64,000 nucleotides of DNA from Massariosphaeria phaeospora. Taxonomy: Eukaryota > Ascomycota > Dothideomycetes > Pleosporales. This document shows positions 57,444 to 64,000 of this stretch, in pieces. The position numbers were made by a program, and so were the translations under genes. Each line of letters opens with the position of its first letter. Position 1 is the first letter of the stretch. The DNA lies in contig JAADJZ010000020.1 of the NCBI GenBank assembly GCA_011032825.1, forward strand, positions 620,001 to 684,000, given 5' to 3'. The notes under the pieces are model-generated. The model was not told the DNA's origin. It ran no database searches and was given only the letters and a program-made list of their open reading frames with translations.

Positions 57444-59300
57444 GAGCGATCTCCGAGCGGGTGTGGTGCGCCCGAGCGCGTTCTGCGGATTTCGCCACGA
57501 CATGCCTCCGCCAATCCTCCCGCATCACAACTCAATATCCCACGACACCTCGTAATAGAGAAGTTTCCTTTGCTCTCGAATGGAATGCGATGCAACTACA
57601 TTTACTTGAGAGGGAACGCCAATATTATGTGCAAATCCTCATCATCACTTGCAGACTCCTGGTCCCAACTCACCCATCAATTCATCGATCCCTCTCCCTC
57701 CGTTGACATCCAAGCTTTGCGAAATCTCACATCGTACCGCGTCTTGCCGTTTTCAATTCTCTTCTCACGGCAACATCAATCTGCTACAATGTGGTTTTGT
57801 TTCGGAGGTAGAATGCTCTGTGGGTGAGAAGAGAAGAGAGTTGATGAGGGGGGAATAGGGGGCTTATATCCTTCGCGCAGGCGTGTAGTTGGACAATGTA
57901 AACGCGCCTCGAAACGAAGCATCAGAGATTCGCTATCATCAGGGTGAGATGCTCAACATCAGCGCTGCACTTCGTACCCTCATTCTCCTATCCATCGTCC
58001 CACTCCATCGCCCTTCTTTGAAACATGCCAATCGTATCTTTTCTTTTTTAGTCTCTCCCAGTACATATTCTGATGCTTTTTGATCCGCACCACCCCACAT
58101 TCTCGAGTCTGATATATCTTTTAGTACGGCAGATCGCGCCGAGGATGAAAAGAGAAAGGAACATCAAGGAGTAGAGGAGGGGCGGGGCTTCTGTATATGT
58201 TCCGCTACCAACCAATCTCGAGTATGCGAGTGCGCCGATACGAAGCGTTGAAACATCGGCACTGTTAAAGAAAGATGCTCAACATCAGCATGCACTTCGC
58301 ATCTCCATCCTCACCCTTGTTTTTATTTCAAGATATTCCTTATAAGCTAGAGGGCCATGATTTGGGATCTGCTCCGCACACCAACATGAGGAGGTCGGCG
58401 CGAATTTATTTTAGAGGTAGTAGGCACTTCGTGGAGGAAGTGAAATAACGCGATTAAGACACGCAGGTAGGGACTTATATACCTCGTAGAAACTGCTTCG
58501 ACTAGCGCTCGTGTATCATCACCACCGCTCACGGACGTTCAACTGGCGCATCATCACCTCTTCCAAACACCCCCAATCGCTTCCGCATCGCTTCATGCAC
58601 TGCGTCGAATGTAGTACCACTCAACAACGTCCCTTTTCCTTCCTCCATGCACCTTCTTTTCTTGCACTTTTGTTTGGAATCTACACGGCGCAGCAACATG
58701 ACATCGCTTATCGGATCTTTTCTGGTTTCCTTCAGCGGCGGGAAGACGTGGGGAAGCAAGAGAAGAGGGGGGAGGAAACGGGCTTATATATCCTACCTAA
58801 GGTACAACAAGGGATTCCGAATCATTCGGAGGCTTTGAAGTCTTGTCGCAGCAGTGTTCCTCACTATCATCAGCTCAACATTTTGCACCGCTATAGCACC
58901 ATCAACTCTCTGCGCTCCGCATAGACCGGATCCCACGTTTATAATCTACAAGTCTCCGATCCGAAGTCATAAGAATTTGGTTAGGTCACTTTAATTAACT
59001 GCACAGCAGAACTTCGAATCCACATCGACTGGTGGTCGGCGGTAATTTTAGAGACCGAAAGCACGACATATAATCGGCTTTTTGAAAAGCAGCAGGAAGC
59101 TGGCTAGGTGAGGAGAGAAAGAGGGAGCGAATGAATGGGCCTTTATATCTCTACGTATCTCGTAGCGATACGAATGCTGTTCCAATTTTCGTTCTTGGAA
59201 CATCGCCGTCCTTCGTTTTCCTTGTTGGGACGATGATCGTCACCAACATCTTCTGTCTTTCTCCCTTTACTGCATCTACGATTACGAGTATACTTTGAAG

Positions 59301-61700
59301 TCTTGCACACTACTCAACACAACATGTTGAAGCAGCCCTTGCCATTTAGCAACTGCACAAGCTGTAAATTACCTAAGCTTCTTCCAGAAGACATGCACCA
59401 TTATTAGTCCACATTTTCGAAAGGTCCACATAAAGACATTTCGAAAAACGTAGTTGTAGGATAAGAACCTGAGCAAAGTGCTTCGATTCAAAGCTTAAGC
59501 CATTCGTCTGATTTCCTGAAGTTTTCGTTCGCAAGGAATGCCGAAGCATAACATCAGTCTTCGCGATATTCTATCTGAAAGACGAGTTCACTGGGCGTAG
59601 AAATCAATTCGGATCGTCGGCTCTCACCATAGACTCCCTATGCTGTATTTTTCGTGAACATGCACTGTGCGCCACGACTGCACAGCTTACGCCATGCCAT
59701 AAACACCTCCAGCCCGACATGAACGTGTCTGCAAAGTGTTTCAAGAGAGACGAGTTTGAAGGAAAGTATAACGCTAGAGCTTAGTATGGGCTTGAGCATA
59801 CGCTATCTTTTTTTAGAGGGATGCTGTTGAGGGGCAGGAGGATCTGAATGCCTTTTCACACTCTGCATTCCGCTCATGACTGTATCAATGCATCTTTTTG
59901 ATACTAAGAAGCTGCTGGGACATGGAGAACTTCGCAGAATGTCATTCCCTCCACAGCCAGCATGAAACCGGTCTACTGCGGGCGGCCTCCCGGATATTCG
60001 TTCGCAATCTAGCATTTTCTTCAGAGCATAGTCAACCAACTCGGGACTTTCCAACATGGTAACAGATGCCGAGTCCTTTTCTTCCGAACACACAACATCC
60101 CATAATGCCAATGTCTCTGAGTTTTTCCCCAGGATGAATTCTTATTCGGCTCATGGTATGTCTGCTAGCAAGATTCCGAATAGCCCAGGATACACAGGAC
60201 ATGCTGGGATCGAAGACATACTTTGTCTCTTCTATCCTCGTCCGCGTCCAGACTCCAGTCCATGATTGCTCGATAGCAGTGATTTAAGTCGTCGTGCTCT
60301 CGGTGCAAAAGAGCAACTCCTAGCCATTGCTAGCAAATTTAGTGTTTCCAATCTTCGCATCCTCCTCTCTGCTCATGTCCACTCCATGAAATGCATCCGC
60401 TGGAAATTTCATCAATAGATGCCATAACGATTTGGAAGTAGGTCCGCGAGATAGCGGGGTTACAGCCATGCATCGCTCTCGTAATACTTTTGAGCACAAC
60501 TCAAGCCCCGGGAAACATGGCAAAGGTGAGAGAAGGTTTTTTTTTCAATAGAGAGCCGTCGTCCTCCAGTGATCCATGTGTAGTTTGCTTTCTCCAAATA
60601 ACACCCACAAGATCTCTAGACATCCTTTTCTCTATCTTGAATTCGAGTATTCTCTTAGTCCAGGTTCCACAGCACATCTTGCAGGGGGCTGAATTATTTT
60701 TCGCCCGAACGCACACGCTCTCTTGCCGGTACCCATTCATTTCACAGATCCCGCCTTTCTACGTCCTATGCCTTGTTCATTGTTCGATTCCAGTTATGCG
60801 TAGCCAAGTCCATTTCTTCCTGATCTGCTTTTTTGTAGCTCCCACACATAGTGATGATGTGGCGAGGGTTCTCCCCCAATTCCTTCAACGCTTCCTCCCA
60901 AGGATTAGTAGCTCGCACTTTTTCATATCTAGACCCACGCGTCCAAGCTTCCCGGCCATACTCATAACGATGTAGAGCTTTGAATCTTCTCTTTTTATCA
61001 ATGTCCCCATAGCTGAGGTGCTTTTTTTTTTCAACCATGCCACAGGTTTTCCCATATTTCCATCATCATTACTTAGTACTGTTTTCAATCTCCAATTTTG
61101 ACCGGTACGGCTTTTCCAGCCGCACCATGTAGCGGGCACTACTAGCTTTTGCTCTCCAGCTCCACAGAACATAGCCAAAGCGCCAGCATATTCCACGACC
61201 CACACGCTTCCAGCCTCCCATGACGTGCCAATTTCACTACCTTTTGTCGATATTGAGCCGCCCCACGGAGTTTTCCAAACCATGCATAGAACCAATTGCA
61301 TTTTGAAGTTCCTCTTCCTCCTAAGGTCCAAACTCCACTCCATGCGCTTTCCACTCCTCATAATCTGTCTCAAACTCATTTCTTAATTCTAGTCTCCAAT
61401 TTTCAAACATGTTCTTCCAGTGTGGTGTTTCCAAACCACCTTCCCACACTTCGCTTCATGCGCATGCCGCGTACGTAGCACGCAGTCTTTCCGTGGCTCA
61501 TCACCATCTTTCAAGGTTTATTCTTTGTAACCCCCACAAACAATCTCTCCAGCCAATAAAGACTACTCTTCCTATTTGCAGACTTGCCGTCTTGTTCAGA
61601 CAACACGCGTCCACTTCCTTCGGGGTTTTCCTTTCCAAACGCAGCATAGCTGCTCTGCAACAAACTTTGCTATTGAGGACGCAGGGAACAACATTTCATG
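59301..61700. repeat. Poorly resolved stretch between array subfamilies 2 and 3
   Basis: Array phrases occur only sporadically: GCTTTTCCAGCCGCACCATG at 61110-61129, CCAAACCATGC near 61276, GAGGTGC followed by a T-run and CAACCATGCC near 61015-61040. Minus-strand ORFs of 90-164 codons (61038-60766, 61379-60885) are open but have no recognisable domain. It is either very diverged array or unrelated spacer. Confidence 0.35.
59803..60057 (-). CDS. Hypothetical ORF, 84 residues, weak support
   Basis: From ATG 60057: MLESPELVDYALKKMLDCER, then RPPAVDRFHAGCGGNDILRS and a basic Pro-rich end. The frame stays open upstream to a TAA just before 60150 without an ATG. It reads more protein-like than its surroundings, but no family is recognised. 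Confidence 0.25.
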   Translation of the reverse strand: MLESPELVDYALKKMLDCERISGRPPAVDRFHAGCGGNDILRSSPCPSSFLVSKRCIDTVMSGMQSVKRHSDPPAPQQHPSKKR

Positions 61701-61736
61701 GATAATGCTGTGATTTTAACATCATAGCGAGGCTCA

Positions 61737-62177
61737 TTACCGAGTTCCACTCGAAACCAGACATGAATCTAGTTCCCTCTGCTTTTCGTATGCATCGGCC
61801 AGAAGCGACGTCAAGCGGGGACCGGACATTTGACGTCTTGGGATATTTCTATGGAGCGCGGGAGGGAGCACCATAACGGCTGAAGCTAGATTTTCAAAGC
61901 GGCGGTGGCGTAGAGTGGGAATGTAGTGAGATAGTAGAAAACAGATGTCGAGTACCGAGTCCCAGTGGACACCAGATATGCCATCAGTGGATATGGTTTT
62001 TTCAGACCGCGGGAGAGCGCACCATACGTTACGGGGATTCTTACTTATAGCGCGATTGTAGACCATGTAGTATAGTATATATAAATGCTCAATCGAGACG
62101 TCGAGTACCGACTTCCAGTCGAAAGCAAACATGTCGTCCGAGGCCATGATTTTATAGACTGCGGGAGAGCGCACCAT
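61737..62177 (-). CDS. ORF of 146 codons across three subfamily-3 units
   Basis: Starts at cassette ATG 62177 (MVRSPAVYKIMASDDMFAFD). A WKSVLD segment recurs as WDSVLD about 50 residues later in the same frame although the DNA period is 152 bp, so small indels restore the frame. It ends TAA 61737. It may be chance openness of low-stop DNA. Confidence 0.25.
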   Translation of the reverse strand: MVRSPAVYKIMASDDMFAFDWKSVLDVSIEHLYILYYMVYNRAISKNPRNVWCALPRSEKTISTDGISGVHWDSVLDICFLLSHYIPTLRHRRFENLASAVMVLPPALHRNIPRRQMSGPRLTSLLADAYEKQRELDSCLVSSGTR

Positions 62178-62855
62178 ACATTGCAGGGAGTCTTACTTAT
62201 AGCGCGATTGTAGACCATGTAGTATAGTATATATACATGCTCAATCGAGACGTCAAGGACCGAGTTCTACTCGAAACCAGACATGTCGTGTCTCTCTGCG
62301 GATTTTTTGCCAGGCCCGCGAGGCGCACCATCGTTCGAGACCTGTATCTTTTACAGCGCCATTTCCAGACAATAGAGTCTATGGGGAATCCACGATAGAG
62401 ACATTAGGTACCGAGTTTAAAGCAAAACCAGACATGGGCCTAAACCAGGTGTGATTTCTTCAAAACCGCGAGAAGCAGCATGAAAAGACGCGCTCAGTGT
62501 TTATAGCGTCACTGAATAGCCTTGAACGTACTACAGATGTATGATAGGAACGTCGGGAAGTGAATCTGAGCAAGGGCAGACATTCAGATTCGGCATAGGA
62601 ATTTTACCAAACCCGCAAGGGGCACCATGGCGCGAGGCGTTCAGGCTTTTACAGCGCCATGCCGTGCCGTCCAGTGTAATTCAAGTGCTCAACAGAGCCG
62701 TCGAGTACCATGTCCCAGTCGAGAGCAACCATTTGAGGGGCTCATTCTTGATTTATCGAGGCCGCGAAGAACACCATAAATGGAAACATGTTCCGATTTT
62801 GGTCGAGCCCGCGAGCAGGAGCATGCCCAGAAAATGCTGGTGTTTTTTTACAAAG

Positions 62856-63569
62856 CTATTGCATAGCTGTAGTGTGTAGAGCGAGATCGAAACAAAGATT
62901 GGAGGGGCTTATATAGGTGCGTGAACGAGACATGTCGTATTTGAGTTTAAAATTTATTGAGGCCGCAAAGAACGCCATAAATAGGGTCCACTTTGGATTT
63001 TCGTCGAGGCCGCGAGCAGCAGCATGCCCTAGAATGTTCATGAATTTTAGACCGCTTTGCAGCATGTGGGGTGTAGAGAGAAACCGAAACAAAGATATAA
63101 AGGGCTGATAAGCGGAGCACCAGTCATGCAGGGGCGTTCCTAATGTTTTATCGAGGCCGCGAGGAACACCATGCACTGAGAGACTGTATTGTTTTGAAAC
63201 TGGTATGCAAGCCATGGGGTGAAATAAGAGTTCTCGAAGAAAAGGTGAAGTATTTGATATCGGTTTGTAAGGAGACATGCGTAATGCCGACGTCGGTTTT
63301 ATCAGGGCGGCGAGCAGCACCATTAAGGGTAATATTCGTCTTTTTAGGTTTCCACTATGGATTGTGAAGTGCAGAGAGAAGTTGACGGAAAGGTTGAAGG
63401 GGCCAGACATGTATTCTGTTTCAGTGATTCTGATCAAGGCCGCGAGCAGCACGCACCATCGACAACCTCTGGCTGATTTTTTCACATCGCCACTTGGGAA
63501 CATACTTTGTGGAGAGAATCCCCAAAACAGAAGACCGGAGTAGAGTATGTAGATGCATGAACCATACAT
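62856..63569 (-). CDS. ORF of 237 codons across five subfamily-3 units
   Basis: The longest ORF in the right third. It contains five related segments of about 48 residues, two in one frame sense (CVLLAALIRITETEYMSG, MVLLAALIKPTSALRMSP), two shifted (HGVPRGLDKTLG, HAAARGLDENPK) and one back (MAFFAASINFKLKYDMSR). The shifts argue against one conserved long protein. The individual ATG-started pieces are the more natural unit. Confidence 0.22.
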   Translation of the reverse strand: MYGSCIYILYSGLLFWGFSPQSMFPSGDVKKSARGCRWCVLLAALIRITETEYMSGPFNLSVNFSLHFTIHSGNLKRRILPLMVLLAALIKPTSALRMSPYKPISNTSPFLRELLFHPMACIPVSKQYSLSVHGVPRGLDKTLGTPLHDWCSAYQPFISLFRFLSTPHMLQSGLKFMNILGHAAARGLDENPKWTLFMAFFAASINFKLKYDMSRSRTYISPSNLCFDLALHTTAMQ

Positions 63570-64000
63570 GGCAACTTTTCAACTGCCTTTTTCGGGGAAG
63601 CCGCCGGAAAACACCATACATTGGCGTTCCGTTTGATTTTGGAGCACTATTGCAAGCCGTAGAGTATAGCAAACAATGTTGTCCGAAGAGAAAACAGGAT
63701 TGAGGTATGTAGATAGATAGGCATGTACGCAAACCAGACATGTACTTTGTTGACTTAAGTTTTTCGAACGAAGCAGTGAGTCGCACATTTGGCACCTGAA
63801 TGCTCTTTTTCGAATGAGCCTGATTGCGGAGCCAGGAGTATAATAAGAGGTATTGAAAACAAGACCAGAATGTACGATGTAGGTACGCAACCCAGACATA
63901 CCGGGAACTCCGCTGGTTTTTTTCGAACGAAGCAACGAGTCGCACATTCAGCAACTGGATGGTCTTTCTTGAATGACACCGATCGCAGATCCAGGAGTAC

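Larger units (their letters stand above)
52402..59300 (-). repeat. Cassette array, subfamily 2, right block (main block, about 22 units)
   Basis: Minus-strand TATATAAG-type boxes (plus positions of CTTATATA or variant): 52711, 52997, 53304, 53583, 53852, 54144, 54418, 54686, 54972, 55310, 55598, 55874, 56135, 56418, 56682, 56915, 57205 (weak), 57863, 58188 (weak), 58474, 58783, 59141. Spacing is mostly 260-310 bp. ATGs downstream on the minus strand: 52617, 52915, 53217, 53496, 53763, 54060, 54329, 54611, 54881, 55213, 55525, 55790, 56053, 56334, 56564. TATA-to-ATG distances are mostly 82-97 nt. A TTGACGATCATCACC-like element lies 40-95 bp on the other side of the box in most units (e.g. 52766, 53047, 53619, 55064, 56494, 56736). 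No host gene is seen. Confidence 0.75.
61701..64000 (-). repeat. Cassette array, subfamily 3 (about 150 bp period), runs off window
   Basis: The phrase GCCGCGAGCAGCACCAT (or close) recurs at about 61857, 62009, 62161, 62316, 62470, 62614, 62762, 62964, 63158, 63306, 63440 and 63603, i.e. every 134-163 bp (two neighbours lie closer, and one interval is double). A CAGACATG phrase precedes a T-run in each unit. Units at 62009 and 62161 are nearly identical over 90 bp. On the minus strand the CACCAT is again an ATG whose ORF opens with a hydrophobic, Lys-ended start: MVRLAGLAK, MVPLAGLVK, MLLLAVLKK, MLLLAGSTK, MVFFAASIN, MVLLAALIK. A TATATAAG box is kept at 62908-62915. The array is still running at the window end. 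Confidence 0.72.

Noticed and set aside
46800..59300. Plus-strand genes starting at CACCATG (Kozak-like) in each cassette
   Set aside because: Plus-strand frames after CACCATG stop within a few codons in most units and share no pattern, whereas minus-strand starts do.
46800..59300. Array as a chain of MITEs
   Set aside because: Units are head-to-tail in one orientation with no terminal inverted repeats or target duplications.
60766..61379. Two overlapping minus-strand ORFs of 90 and 164 codons as host genes
   Set aside because: They lie in array-related sequence (CACCATG and T-run phrases), have no domain, and overlap each other in different frames.
40232..64000. CRISPR-like repeat-spacer array
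   Set aside because: The genome is eukaryotic, repeat flanks are diverged, and unit length is 150-300 bp with promoter-like content; no cas genes are present.

Overview
This window is nuclear DNA of a filamentous ascomycete (Pezizomycotina). A Dothideomycete is my best guess, inferred from the BTB, F-box-like and DUF3431 gene content. Coding genes have short introns, mostly 42-67 nt, with GTAAGT/GTATGT-type donors and CTAAC/CTGAC branch sites. No bacterial, organellar or tRNA features are evident.

Left part (1-33.7 kb) is ordinary to accessory gene space. It holds: a 5'-complete, 3'-cut conserved fungal protein (minus, 1-1669); a BTB/POZ protein (2436-3431); an MFS transporter (minus, 3474-5179); an F-box-like protein (7353-8246); two related small uncharacterised proteins (9929-10654, and a frameshifted copy at 11428-12062); a second BTB protein (12572-13584); a BCS1-like protein with a cut-short AAA domain (minus, 14135-16000) and a paralogue reduced to its N-terminal domain (minus, 16864-17406); a polytopic membrane protein (minus, 18064-18657); a dead gene split by a hAT-type MITE (minus, 18816-20419); a DUF3431 N-terminal remnant (22770-23116); a Dal5/ACS-type MFS permease (minus, 23490-25252); a membrane-anchored aspartic-protease-like protein without catalytic motifs (minus, 25939-27681); a full DUF3431 protein (28465-29636); and a secreted lactonase-like beta-propeller protein (32403-33685).

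Right part (about 34-64 kb) contains one solid host gene, a Frm2/Hbn1-type nitroreductase (45316-46536), and two degenerate full-length hAT transposons (37171-40231, 49308-52401), each with terminal inverted repeats and a perfect 8-bp target duplication. Everything else is a very large array of diverged tandem cassettes. Read on the minus strand, a typical cassette carries a TGATGATCGTC-like element, a TATATAAG box followed by a C-run and a CT-rich tract, an ACTAAAA motif, and an ATG that mostly lies 82-97 nt downstream of the TATA box. The ATG opens a short ORF whose first 9-11 residues resemble those of other cassettes and whose remainder differs. Three subfamilies are visible: about 200 bp period (40.2-44.3 kb), about 280 bp (46.8-59.3 kb) and about 150 bp (61.7-64 kb).

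The best candidate for something undescribed is this 25-30 kb array of promoter-plus-micro-ORF cassettes. Whether it is transcribed or translated cannot be decided from sequence alone; the architecture is seen directly, the function is inference. Second in interest are the hAT copies, which share in-frame stop codons yet keep perfect target duplications, suggesting that already dead elements were moved in trans.
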